From assembly GCF_030161595.1 (NCBI RefSeq), contig NZ_BSUM01000001.1, positions 310,001-374,000 of the forward strand: DNA of 64,000 nt, read 5' to 3'. Shown here piece after piece: positions 35,145 through 45,800 of this stretch (positions within the stretch are counted from its first letter, which is position 1; the number at the start of each line of letters is the position of its first letter). This DNA comes from Litorihabitans aurantiacus (GTDB taxonomy: Bacteria > Actinomycetota > Actinomycetes > Actinomycetales > Beutenbergiaceae). A program made the position numbers and the translations under genes. The notes beneath the pieces were generated by a model that was given only the letters and a program-made list of their open reading frames with translations, made no database searches and had not been told where the DNA came from.

Positions 35145-36648
35145 GCACCACGAGCGCGCTCGACCACACCAGCGGCGCCACCTGGGCCGCGGCGCCGTCG
35201 GGCGTGACCTTCTCGGGTATCGACCCGGTCGCGGTGGTGTGCCGGGCGAGCCAGTCGAGGCGCTGCTCGGCGCGGGGTGGGTCGCCCGTCGCCGCGGCCG
35301 CGAGGGCGTCGAGCGTGGTCTGCGGCGTCCAGGAGTGCCCGGGTTCGCGCCAGCCCTCGCCGGGGGCGAGGCCGCCGGCGGGCCGGGCCATACCGCGCGC
35401 GATGAGGCGCCACGCCGCCTCGGCACCCGGGAGCGCCTCGTCCTGGAACGGCGGCAGCGCGAATGCGAGCGCCGCGTCCCGCTCGCGGCCGCCCACCTCG
35501 CGCGGCCACCGCGGTCCGAACGCGTCCACGACGGCGGTGCGCACCCGGGCGTGCCGCTCGCGCGCGGCGGTGGCGTCGCCGTCGTGCCCCGCGAACTCGC
35601 GCAGGTCGCCGAGCGCCGCGAGCCCGGCCAGGACCGGGGTCGCCGTGCCGAGCGTCAGACGGGTCTCGCGCAGCTCCCAGTAGTCGCTCGAGGGCGGCGG
35701 GAGGTGACCGGGGCGGTCGGTCGCCGCGAGCAGCAGGTCACCGCTCGTGCCGACGACGTCGGCCAGCCGCGTCAGCGCGTCCTGCGTCGTGAGGCCGTCC
35801 TCGCCGTCGCCGTCGCCGTCGTCGTCGCCGTCGTCCAGGCTCGCGACCACCTCGCCGCTCGCCCACAGGAGCCAGCCGGCGCCGTCGAGCTGCGCCGACC
35901 GGCCGTCCCCGACCGGGGAGCCGTCGGGGCGGTAGCGGGCGTGGTAGCCGGTGGGGGTGACGGGGACGTCGCCGAAGAACTCGAGCACCTGGACGGCGTC
36001 CCCGGCGTGGCCGGTGCGGGCGAGCGCGACGGCGACGAACGCCGCGTCCCGGGGCCAGACGTACCGCCACGCGCCGGTGGGGGCGGCGAGCGGCGGGTGG
36101 ACGGCGCCGTCGGGCGTGTGGGTGGCGACGTAGAGGTCGAGCATCGCGGCGCGCGCGAGGGCGGCGTGCGGGGTGTCGGCGGCGGCGGCGGTGGTGGTCG
36201 TGGCGGCGGCGGCCGTGGCGGTGGCAGTCCCCGGGATGCGGCCCGCCGCGACCCAGGCCCGCTGGCGCTGCGCCTCCTCGTGCGCGGCGGCCACCACGCG
36301 CGGGTCGGCGCCGGCCCCGGGGTCGATCACGCGGGTGCCCGGGAGGAAGGTGGGGGAGGTGCCGGTGGGGACGGCGACGTCGCGGCCGACCACGGCGGCG
36401 TCCGTGCTCCCGCCGGTGGTCACCGCGTTCCCGGCGTTCCCTGCGGTCTCGCCGAGCGCCCAGGAGTGGGCGGCGCCCTCGCTCGCGAGTGGGATGCGCG
36501 GGGGCGGGTCGCCGTCGACGGGCAGGGCCGACCCGAGGACGAGGCCCGCCACGAGCGTGATCCCGACGACGGGCGCCGTGCGGTGATGGCTGCGGGGGAG
36601 CGGGGCGCGGGCGGCGGCGCGACGACGAACGCTGCGCACCCCCGGCAT
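35044..36648 (-). CDS. Secreted GH15-like glucoamylase-fold protein
   Basis: A 534-aa exported protein. An Arg-rich start and hydrophobic stretch (VVGITLVAGLVLGSALPV, about 26-43) act as signal peptide or anchor. The (alpha/alpha)6 catalytic-type domain begins near residue 160; WRYVWPRDAAFVAVALARTG (about 192-211) matches the substrate-binding block of family 15 glucoamylase and glucodextranase. Later segments SIPEKVTPDGAAAQVAPLVW carry a glutamate in the position of the catalytic base. Low-complexity Ala/Thr and Asp/Gly runs interrupt it, the second a ten-residue acidic loop. Substrate is not provable from sequence. It overlaps the sortase gene tail to tail. Confidence 0.8.
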   Translation of the reverse strand: MPGVRSVRRRAAARAPLPRSHHRTAPVVGITLVAGLVLGSALPVDGDPPPRIPLASEGAAHSWALGETAGNAGNAVTTGGSTDAAVVGRDVAVPTGTSPTFLPGTRVIDPGAGADPRVVAAAHEEAQRQRAWVAAGRIPGTATATAAAATTTTAAAADTPHAALARAAMLDLYVATHTPDGAVHPPLAAPTGAWRYVWPRDAAFVAVALARTGHAGDAVQVLEFFGDVPVTPTGYHARYRPDGSPVGDGRSAQLDGAGWLLWASGEVVASLDDGDDDGDGDGEDGLTTQDALTRLADVVGTSGDLLLAATDRPGHLPPPSSDYWELRETRLTLGTATPVLAGLAALGDLREFAGHDGDATAARERHARVRTAVVDAFGPRWPREVGGRERDAALAFALPPFQDEALPGAEAAWRLIARGMARPAGGLAPGEGWREPGHSWTPQTTLDALAAAATGDPPRAEQRLDWLARHTTATGSIPEKVTPDGAAAQVAPLVWSSALVVLTLDELARAQELDGARPAPAVAPPAPDAADAPR

Positions 36649-36747
36649 CGGGTCATCCTGCCAGAGGCGTGCGGCCCGACGGGTCCGGCCGGGCGTCCGG
36701 CCCGATGGTCCCGGTCCGCGCGGGTGCCCCGCGCCTAGGGTGGAGGG

Positions 36748-38223
36748 ATGAGCAGGGACGTGGTCGACGTCGTCGTGGTGGGATCCGGTCCGAACGGCCT
36801 GGCGGCCGCGGTCACGATGGCGCGCGCCGGGCTGGCGGTTCGCGTGCTCGAGGGGCAGCCGACGATCGGCGGTGGCGCGCGCACGCACGACCTCGGACTG
36901 GCCGACGGCGTGGTGCACGACGTGTGCTCCGCCGTCCACCCGATGGCGCTCGCGAGCCCGTTCCTCCGCGCGTTCGACCTCGCCGGCCGCGGCGTCGACC
37001 TGCGCGTGCCGGAGGTCTCCTACGCCCAGCCGCTCGACGGCGGGCGCGCGGGCCTCGCGTGGCACGACCTCGAGCGCACGGTCGAGGGTCTGGGGCGCGA
37101 CGGCGCGGCCTGGCGCTCGCTGATGGCGCCGCTCGTGGCGGACCCGGACGCCGTCGTCGCGCTCGCGATGGGGGACAAGCGCTCGCTGCCGCCCGAGCTG
37201 CTCTCGGTCTCGGGCGTGCGGGCCGCGATCGGTTTCGCGGCCGGGCTGCTGGACCAGGGCACGCGGGCGTGGGGTGCGCGGTTCTCCGGCGAGGTCGCGC
37301 CGGCGCTGCTGACCGGCGTCGCGGCGCACGGGATCGCGCCGCTGCCCGGGCTGGCGCCGGCGGGGACGGCGCTGCTGCTGGGCTCGCTCGCGCACGCGGG
37401 CGGCTGGCCGGTGCCGGTCGGGGGGACGCAGGCGATCACCGATGCGCTGGTGGCGGACCTGGTGGCGCACGGCGGCGAGGTGCGCACGGGGGTGCCGGTG
37501 GTGAGCTACCGGCAGCTGCCCCGGGCGCGGGCCTACCTGATGGACACCTCGGCGCGGGGCGTGGCGCGGATCTGGGGCGAGCGGCTGCGGCCGTCGGTGC
37601 GGCGCGGGCTGACGCGGTTCGGGTACGGCGACGCCGCCGCGAAGGTCGACTACGTGCTGAGCGGTCCGGTGCCGTGGGCGGCCGAGGGCGTGGGGCTCGC
37701 GGGCACGGTGCACGTGGGTGGCACGCGCGCCGAGATGGCCCTGGCGGAGCGCGAGATCTCCCGCGGCCGGCACGCGGAGCGGCCGATGGTGCTGCTCAGC
37801 GACCCGAGCGTCGCGGACCCCGGCCGGGAGGTCGGCGGGCGGCGGCCGCTGTGGGCGTACGCGCACGTGCCCGCGGGCTCCGACGTCGACCCGACCGAGG
37901 CGGTCACGGCGCAGATCGAGCGCTTCGCGCCGGGGTTCCGCGACGTCGTCGTGGCCTCGCGGTCGGTGCCGGCCTCGCGGATGAGCGAGCACAACGCCAA
38001 CTACGTGGGCGGCGACATCGCGGCCGGGGCGATCTCGCTGTACCGGATGGTGGCGCGGCCGCGGCTGAGCTGGGACCCCTACGACGTCGGCATCCCCGGG
38101 GTCGCGATCTGCTCGGCCTCCACGCCCCCCGGGCCCGGGGTGCACGGGATGTCGGGCTGGTTCGCCGCGCGGCGGCTGCTGCGCTCGCGGTTCGGGCGGT
38201 CGGTGCCGTCGCTCGCGCCCTGA
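36748..38223 (+). CDS. CrtI-like FAD-dependent oxidoreductase
   Basis: A 491-aa NAD(P)/FAD-dependent amine-oxidase/phytoene-desaturase-like protein. The dinucleotide fold VVVGSGPNGLAAAVTMARAG is at residues 7-26, with IGGGARTHDL after it and a C-terminal FAD signature ICSASTPPGPGVHGMSGWFA. Carotenoid synthesis partners (crtE, crtB) are absent, so desaturase activity on carotenoids is not supported; homologues of this type often remain uncharacterised. A TAGGGT box lies six bases before the ATG, with GGAGGG directly adjacent. It ends nine bases from the convergent HTTM gene. Confidence 0.85.
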   Translation: MSRDVVDVVVVGSGPNGLAAAVTMARAGLAVRVLEGQPTIGGGARTHDLGLADGVVHDVCSAVHPMALASPFLRAFDLAGRGVDLRVPEVSYAQPLDGGRAGLAWHDLERTVEGLGRDGAAWRSLMAPLVADPDAVVALAMGDKRSLPPELLSVSGVRAAIGFAAGLLDQGTRAWGARFSGEVAPALLTGVAAHGIAPLPGLAPAGTALLLGSLAHAGGWPVPVGGTQAITDALVADLVAHGGEVRTGVPVVSYRQLPRARAYLMDTSARGVARIWGERLRPSVRRGLTRFGYGDAAAKVDYVLSGPVPWAAEGVGLAGTVHVGGTRAEMALAEREISRGRHAERPMVLLSDPSVADPGREVGGRRPLWAYAHVPAGSDVDPTEAVTAQIERFAPGFRDVVVASRSVPASRMSEHNANYVGGDIAAGAISLYRMVARPRLSWDPYDVGIPGVAICSASTPPGPGVHGMSGWFAARRLLRSRFGRSVPSLAP

Positions 38224-38232
38224 GGGTGGTGC

Positions 38233-39138
38233 TCAGCGCGCGGCGCGCGTCCGCAGGAACGGCAGCCGCTCCAGCGGGAGGAACGCCGCCCAGCACACCA
38301 CCGTCGGCAGGAAGTGGATGCCGAGCGCGAGGAACGTCGCGAGGTGGAACAGCAGGAACGTCGAGACGGCGACGTAGAGCCACCTCCCGCGCAGCCACAG
38401 CACCACGGGGGAGAGCAGCTCGATCAGGTACAGCCCCCACTGCGCCACGATCAGCAGCCACGGGTACTCCAGCGTCCACCGCACGAGCGGCGAGCCGCGG
38501 CGCATGATCGCCCACACGAACACGGCGCTGTTCGCCCAGCCGGCGGGGCTGCCCGCACGCATCCACTTCAGGACGGCCGAGCCGAAGTAGGTCGCGACCA
38601 CGCCGATCTGGATCACGCGCATCGCCCACCCGGCCGCCTGCGAGGGCGTGTGGTCGCGCAGGCGGGTGAGCCCCGCCGTCGGGAGCACGGTGACGGCGAC
38701 CATGAGCGCGAGGTGGTCGTGGCTGATGTAGCCGTACCCCTGCGAGTTGAGCATCCAGACCCAGAACCCGAGCGCCACCAGGGTTCCGGTGGTGCGCTGC
38801 AGCCGGCCGGTCACGACCGCGACGACGCCCGCCGCGCACGCCGCGAGCAGCGCCCACAGGAGGATTTCGCCCTGCAGCGGCGTCAGGGGCGGGAGGTGGA
38901 CGGCGCGCGCCACCCACGTCGGGCGGTAGAGCTCCGGCACGTACCCGTGGGGGATCACGCTGGTGCGGATCCACAGCACGTCGAGCACCACGAACGCGTA
39001 GATCAGCACGCGGAACGCCGCCACGCGCGCGAGCGGCACGGGGGCGAGGAACCAGGCGGTGCCGGCGCGCAGCGCCCGATGCACGGGGTGCACGTGGGTG
39101 GCGGGGTCGCCGGGGGCGGGCGTCGTCGTCGCGCTCAT
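38233..39138 (-). CDS. HTTM-domain membrane protein
   Basis: A 301-aa integral membrane protein of the HTTM family, related to the membrane part of vitamin K-dependent gamma-carboxylase. At least six helices are visible, and conserved-looking polar motifs lie between them ([31 protein letters not shown]). The ATG start overlaps the stop of the gene before it (ATGA). No substrate peptide is evident, so the role is unknown. It forms a two-gene unit with the 39135-39668 gene. Confidence 0.88.
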   Translation of the reverse strand: MSATTTPAPGDPATHVHPVHRALRAGTAWFLAPVPLARVAAFRVLIYAFVVLDVLWIRTSVIPHGYVPELYRPTWVARAVHLPPLTPLQGEILLWALLAACAAGVVAVVTGRLQRTTGTLVALGFWVWMLNSQGYGYISHDHLALMVAVTVLPTAGLTRLRDHTPSQAAGWAMRVIQIGVVATYFGSAVLKWMRAGSPAGWANSAVFVWAIMRRGSPLVRWTLEYPWLLIVAQWGLYLIELLSPVVLWLRGRWLYVAVSTFLLFHLATFLALGIHFLPTVVCWAAFLPLERLPFLRTRAAR

Positions 39139-39668
39139 CGCTGCACCTCCCACTCCGCGAGCGTGAGGATCTCCGGTTCGCCGACGGCGCGCCCGTCCTC
39201 CAGCTGCGTCACGGAGCGGCGCAGGTAGAGCACCTCGGGCTGGGCGCGCTCGGGTCGCAGCTGCGCGTAGGCGTCGGCGAGGGACTGCAGGAGGGAGGGG
39301 TCGTCGACGAAGCGGCCGAGCTGCCCCTCGATCTCGCCGCGCGCGACGCCGGTGCTCGCGTGGCTGAGCCCGATCCCCACCGGCTCGGTCTCGCCCGGCA
39401 GCAGCCCCTCGAGGTAGACCGAGCGCACCGAGCCGTTGAGGTCCTTCGGCGCGCCGTACTGCGAGAGCGACCCGAGCGGGAAGTAGTCGTCGGTGTCGTT
39501 CACCTGGCCGGCCACGAGCACGCCCAGGGCGAGCGCGGTGGCGGTCAGCCGCCAGGCGATCGAGCGGCGGCGCAGGCGCACGACGGCGGGCGGGGGAGTC
39601 GCGCCGTCGACCTCGCGCGCGTCGTGGCTCGCCTCCGCCCCGGCCGGAGGTGGGGTCGCTGCGTTCAC
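39135..39668 (-). CDS. Single-pass membrane protein partnered with the HTTM protein
   Basis: A 177-aa protein with a Pro/Ala-rich N-terminus, a transmembrane helix at about residues 37-55 ([18 protein letters not shown]) and an outside domain that begins [20 protein letters not shown]. The tail domain ([19 protein letters not shown]...) is soluble. Family not recognised by name, but gene pairs of this kind with HTTM proteins recur in actinobacteria as far as I recall. The GTG start is six bases after a TAGGTT box with no Shine-Dalgarno, so the two-gene mRNA is probably leaderless. Confidence 0.8.
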   Translation of the reverse strand: MNAATPPPAGAEASHDAREVDGATPPPAVVRLRRRSIAWRLTATALALGVLVAGQVNDTDDYFPLGSLSQYGAPKDLNGSVRSVYLEGLLPGETEPVGIGLSHASTGVARGEIEGQLGRFVDDPSLLQSLADAYAQLRPERAQPEVLYLRRSVTQLEDGRAVGEPEILTLAEWEVQR

Positions 39669-39755
39669 GCGGACAACCTACCGGCGGCCGCCGGTGAGCA
39701 GGGGAGGGCCGGGGTCCGCCGTCGGCGGACGAGGTGACCGCGGCGCCCGGTGGCG

Positions 39756-39782
39756 CTTGCACTCGGCAGGGCAGAGTGCCAA
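39756..39782. promoter_or_regulatory. CIRCE element 1 (HrcA operator)
   Basis: CTTGCACTC-N9-GAGTGCCAA matches the HrcA-binding CIRCE consensus with two changes. It overlaps the likely -35 element (TTGCAC at 39757-39762) of the groEL promoter, whose -10 box would be AATAAT at 39781-39786. Confidence 0.85.
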
Positions 39783-39790
39783 TAATGGCG

Positions 39791-39817
39791 TTAGCACTCT
39801 CGCATCGAGAGTGACAA
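39791..39817. promoter_or_regulatory. CIRCE element 2 (HrcA operator)
   Basis: TTAGCACTC-N9-GAGTGACAA has a perfect left arm and a right arm with two changes. It sits eight bases after the first CIRCE copy, around the expected transcription start, so HrcA can block groEL at two sites. Confidence 0.9.
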
Positions 39818-39835
39818 AACTGCCGGTTCCGATGA

Positions 39836-41560
<1,725 letters not shown>

Positions 41561-41595
41561 GCCCGAGCTACACCTCGCTGCACCGGTAGCACCCG

Positions 41596-41631
41596 CGACG
41601 GCGGGCGTCCCCTCGGGGGCGCCCGCCGTCG
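41596..41631 (+). terminator. groEL terminator
   Basis: CGACGGCGGGCG and CGCCCGCCGTCG form a 12-base perfect stem, extended by CCCC/GGGG pairing near the loop. It lies 35 bp after the groEL stop. Confidence 0.8.
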
Positions 41632-41708
41632 TCGTACCCGGGCCCGGTGCTGGTCGGCTCGCGCCGACCGTCGCCCGCAGTCGACGCCGTCGGCCCCTCC
41701 GACGCCCG

Positions 41709-41836
41709 CCGCGCCCACCGGAGCGCCGGCCCACCGCGCCCACCGGAGCGCCGGCCCGCCGCGCCGAGGAAGGAGCAACGGTCGCGAGGAAGGACCTCCC
41801 CGCTCCTTCCTCACGGCCGTTGGTCCTTCCTCGGCG
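41709..41836. repeat. 25-bp tandem copies running into a 35-bp-arm quasi-palindrome
   Basis: CCGCGCC starts at 41709, 41734 and 41759, and two full 25-bp copies (core CACCGGAGCGCCGGCCC) lie between them. From 41762 to 41836 an imperfect dyad follows: each arm contains the word GAGGAAGGA twice, forward in the left arm and as TCCTTCCTC in the right, with an ACGG core between the words. The rest of the 514-bp gap between groEL (41560) and the next gene (42075) holds the terminator and no gene that I can support. Confidence 0.8.
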
Positions 41837-42074
41837 GGGGAGGGGGCAGGCAGCCCGGGCCGGAAGGCCGAACGGGACGACGTTGGGCGGGGCGCGATCG
41901 CGGGGGTGCGGGACTCGGGCGGGGCGGGCGGGACCGGCGGCGCGCCGAGACAGTTGCCCCGCCGCGGCCCCGACGCTGGGAAGATCGGTGCTGAACGTTT
42001 CTGCGCTGAACGATGGGCGCAGCGACGACCTCGCCCGTTGACGGCAGACACCCTGCCACCCAGGAGGAACGATC

Positions 42075-42584
42075 GTGACCGACCCCAACCAGCCGCAGTG
42101 GCAGCAGCCGAACCAGGACCAGCCGCAGACGCCCGACGTGCCGCCGGCGCCCGGCCAGTACGGCCAGCATCAGCCCGGCGGGTTCGACGCCCCCGGTGCG
42201 CCCGGCTCGTACGGCGCCCCCTCGGACGCGCCCTCGGCCCCGACCTACGGCGCTCCGTCCGACGGCGTGCCTGCCGCCCCGCCCGCGCCCTACGCCCAGG
42301 CGCAGCAGAACCCCTACGGCGCCCCGCAGGGTCAGCCCGGCCCGTACGCCGCCGCCGGCGGCGGCCCGGTGCCGACGTCGTGGCGCGTGTGGACCGCGTT
42401 CCCGCTCGCCGCGATCGCGCTCCTGTTCCTCCCGCCCGTCTTCGGCGGTGTCGCCATCGTCTTCTCCGCGCTCGCGCTGCGCCGCAAGGAGAAGCTGGCG
42501 CAGGTGGCGCTGATCGTGTCGATCGCGGCGACCGTCGTCGGGCTCATCCTGGGCGCGATCGTCAACACGGCGATGATGAGCTAG
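42075..42584 (+). CDS. DUF4190-type small membrane protein
   Basis: A 169-aa protein with an N-terminal half of about 95 residues made of Pro, Gln, Gly and Tyr (PQWQQPNQDQPQ, GAPSDAPSAPTYGAP) and a C-terminal half with two transmembrane helices (WTAFPLAAIALLFLPPVFGG and VALIVSIAATVVGLILGAIV) separated by a short basic loop. This is the common actinobacterial DUF4190 layout; the function is unknown. The GTG start follows AGGAGGAA. Not obviously linked to its neighbours. Confidence 0.88.
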   Translation: MTDPNQPQWQQPNQDQPQTPDVPPAPGQYGQHQPGGFDAPGAPGSYGAPSDAPSAPTYGAPSDGVPAAPPAPYAQAQQNPYGAPQGQPGPYAAAGGGPVPTSWRVWTAFPLAAIALLFLPPVFGGVAIVFSALALRRKEKLAQVALIVSIAATVVGLILGAIVNTAMMS

Positions 42585-42595
42585 CGATCCACCCG

Positions 42596-42666
42596 CGGGA
42601 CCGACAGGTCCCGTCGAGCAGGGCCCACCCCATCGGCGCACCTCGCGCCGTGACGGTGGGCCTTTC
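42596..42666 (+). terminator. Tandem hairpins after the DUF4190 gene
   Basis: CGGGACC-gaca-GGTCCCG (42596-42613) is followed by a larger dyad in which GGGCCCACC (about 42621-42629) pairs with GGTGGGCC (about 42656-42663) and runs into CTTTCT. The second is the better terminator because of the short T-rich tail. Confidence 0.7.
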
Positions 42667-42711
42667 TCGCGCCTGGCCACGTCGAGCGCATCGCCGCGCG
42701 GCTGCAACTTC

Positions 42712-42737
42712 TTGCAACGCTTGCAATCGCGTTGCGA
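42712..42737. promoter_or_regulatory. Candidate MalR-like (LacI-family) operators
   Basis: TTGCAACGCTTGCAA (42712-42726) overlaps TTGCAATCGCGTTGCGA (42721-42737). TTGCAA half-sites around a central CG are the form used by maltose/maltodextrin LacI-type repressors in actinobacteria. They lie about 85-105 bp before the amylopullulanase start; no regulator gene is adjacent. Confidence 0.55.
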
Positions 42738-42818
42738 CCTGGCGCACACTCGGGGGTGCGCACCGACGCGCACGCCACGCCAACCGCCCAACCTGCCCGA
42801 CGACGAACAGGTGACCCC

Positions 42819-45800
42819 GTGCGCGCACGCAGCAGTGCCCCGAAGGTCCGCACCCGGACCGCCCCGCCCCCGCTCGAGCACTCGAGCCCCCACCGGAGCA
42901 GGCGCCGCGGCGTCGGCGCCGCACTCGCCGCCACCCTGCTGCTCAGCGGGGTCGCAGGCATGGCCGGCGCGACGGCGTCGGCCGCCCCGTCCGCCGCCGC
43001 CCCTGACGACGGCACGGCCCCGACCGACGCAGCAGCCGCCGCCGACCGCACCTTCACCCTCGTCGGCAGCCTCCAGTCCGAGCTCGGCTGCGCCGCCGAC
43101 TGGGACCCGGCCTGCGCCGAGACGATCCTCGCGCCGACCGACGTCCCGGGCGTCGCGAGCGCCGAGATCGAGCTGCCCGCCGGCACCTACGAGTACAAGG
43201 TCGCCGTCAACGGCACCTGGGACGAGGCCTACGGCCGCGAGGGCGGCGCCGACAACGCACCCCTCACCCTCGCCGGCACCACGACGCTCCGCGTCACGTT
43301 CGACGACACCACGAAGCGCATCGGCCTCACGCCGCTGACCCTCGCCGGCGACTACACCGAGGCCGACGACGCCCTCGTGGCCGACCCCGTGCGCCAGCCC
43401 GGCTCGGACGAGATCTTCTACTTCGTCATGACCGACCGCTTCGCGAACGGCGACACCTCCAACGACACCGCCGGCATCCCCGGCGACCGACTCGCGCACG
43501 GCTTCGACCCGGCCGACAAGGGCTTCTACCAGGGCGGCGACATCGCCGGGCTGCACGAGAACCTCGACTACATCGAGGACCTGGGGACGACGGCGATCTG
43601 GCTCACGCCGTCGTTCACGAACCGCCCGGTGCAGGGCACCGGGGCCGACGCCTCAGCCGGCTACCACGGCTACTGGATCACCGACTTCACGCAGATCGAC
43701 CCGCACCTCGGCACGAACGCCGAGCTCGAGGCGCTCATCGACGACGCGCACGAGCGCGGCATCAAGGTCTACTTCGACATCATCACCAACCACACCGCCG
43801 ACGTCATCGACTACGCGGAGGGGCGGTACTCCTACGTCGACCAGGCCACCTCGCCCTACACCGACGCCGCGGGCACCGTCTTCGACCCGGCCGACTACGC
43901 GGGCACGGACGACTTCCCGGAGCTCGACCCGGCGACGTCGTTCCCCTACACCCCGGTGCTGGCGGGCGCGAACGCCGACGCCAAGACGCCCGCCTGGCTC
44001 AACGACCCGACGCTCTACCACAACCGCGGTAACTCGACCTGGACGGGGGAGTCGGTCACGTTCGGCGACTTCGACGGCCTCGACGACCTCATGACGGAGC
44101 ACCCGCAGGTGGTGGACGGCATGGTCGACGTCTACAACGCGTGGGTCGATCTCGGCATCGACGGCTTCCGCATCGACACGGTCAAGCACGTCAACACGGA
44201 GTTCTGGGAGGTCTTCACCCGGGCCGTCTCCGAGCACGCGACCGCGCAGGGCCGCCCCGACTTCTTCATGTTCGGCGAGGTCTACGACGCCGACCCGACG
44301 CTCCTGAGCCCCTACGTGCGCGACACCGACATGGACTCGGTGCTCGACTTCTACTTCCAGCAGCAGGCGATCTCGTTCGCGTCCGGCAGCACGCCCGCCA
44401 CCCTCGCGGCGCTGTTCGCGGGCGACGACCACTACACGACGCCGACCACCTCGGCCTCGGCGCTGCCGACCTTCCTCGGCAACCACGACATGGGCCGCGC
44501 CGGGTACTACCTGCGCCAGACCGACGACCCGCTGGAGCGCACGGCCCTCGCGCACGAGCTCATGTTCCTCACGCGCGGCCAGCCGGTCGTCTACTACGGC
44601 GACGAGCAGGGCTTCGTCGGCGACGGCGACCTCGGCGGTAAGGACAAGGACGCGCGCCAGTCGCTCTTCGCCACGCAGGTGACGGAGTACGCCGAGCAGA
44701 ACCTGCTCACGGGCGAGGTCGCCGGCAGCGTCGACCGCTACGACACGGACGCGCCGCTCTACACCGCGATCGCCGAGCTCGCGCAGCTGCGCAGCAGCAC
44801 GCCCGCCCTGTCCGACGGCGCGCAGATCGAGCGCCTCGTCGACACGACCAACGGCGTCTACGCGTTCTCGCGCGTCGACCGCACCGAGCGGATCGAGCAC
44901 CTCGTGGTGACGAACAACGCCGGGGTCGCGCGGACCGTGACGGTCCCGTCCCTCACGGACGACGCGGCCTTCTCGCCGCTCTTCGGCGAGACCGCCGCCA
45001 CGACGTCGGACGCCACGGGCGCCGTGAGCGTCACGGTGCCGGCGCGCTCCGCCGTCGTGCTCGTCGCGGACGCCCCGGTCTCCGCGCCCGAGGCCGCCTC
45101 CGACGTCGCCTTCACCTCTCCCTCGGCAGGCGCCGCGGTCGACGGCGTGGCCCCGGTCGCCGTCGCCGTGGACGACTCCTGGCGCGAGACCTCCTTCGCC
45201 TGGCGCGTGGTCGGTGACGACGCGTGGACGCCGCTCGGCACCGCCGAGGACACGACGCCCCGCGTCTTCCACACCACCGACGGCCTCGCCGACGGGACGC
45301 TCGTGGAGTACCGCGCCGTGACCGTGGACGCCTCCGGCGCCACCTCGGCCGCCTCGACCTTCGCGTCCGTCGGCACGGACGTGACGACGACGGAGCCCGA
45401 GGCGCCCGAGCAGCCCACGTTCGAGGCGGTGTCGGTCCCCGGCAGCCACAACTCCGAGATGGGCTGCCCGTCCGACTGGCAGCCCGACTGCACGCAGGCG
45501 GCGCTCACGCTGCGCCCGGACGGCGTCTGGGCGGGCACGTTCTCCCTGCCGGCCGGGACGTACGAGTACAAGGTCGCGGTCAACGGCAGCTGGGACCTGA
45601 ACTTCGGCGCCGGCGGCGTCCCGAACGGGGCGAACGTCACCTACACGCACGGCGGCGGCGACATCACGTTCTACTTCGACCCGGTCAGTAAGCAGTTCGC
45701 GAACACGGCGCAGGGTCCGATCATCACGCTCGCGGGGAGCTTCCAGAGCGAGCTCGGCTGCACCGCCGACTGGTCCCCGGACCAGCTGTGCGCGTGGCTC

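Noticed and set aside
36168-36240. Coding microsatellite in the GH15-like gene taken as a frame error
   Set aside because: The Ala/Thr run keeps frame and the protein continues normally on both sides.
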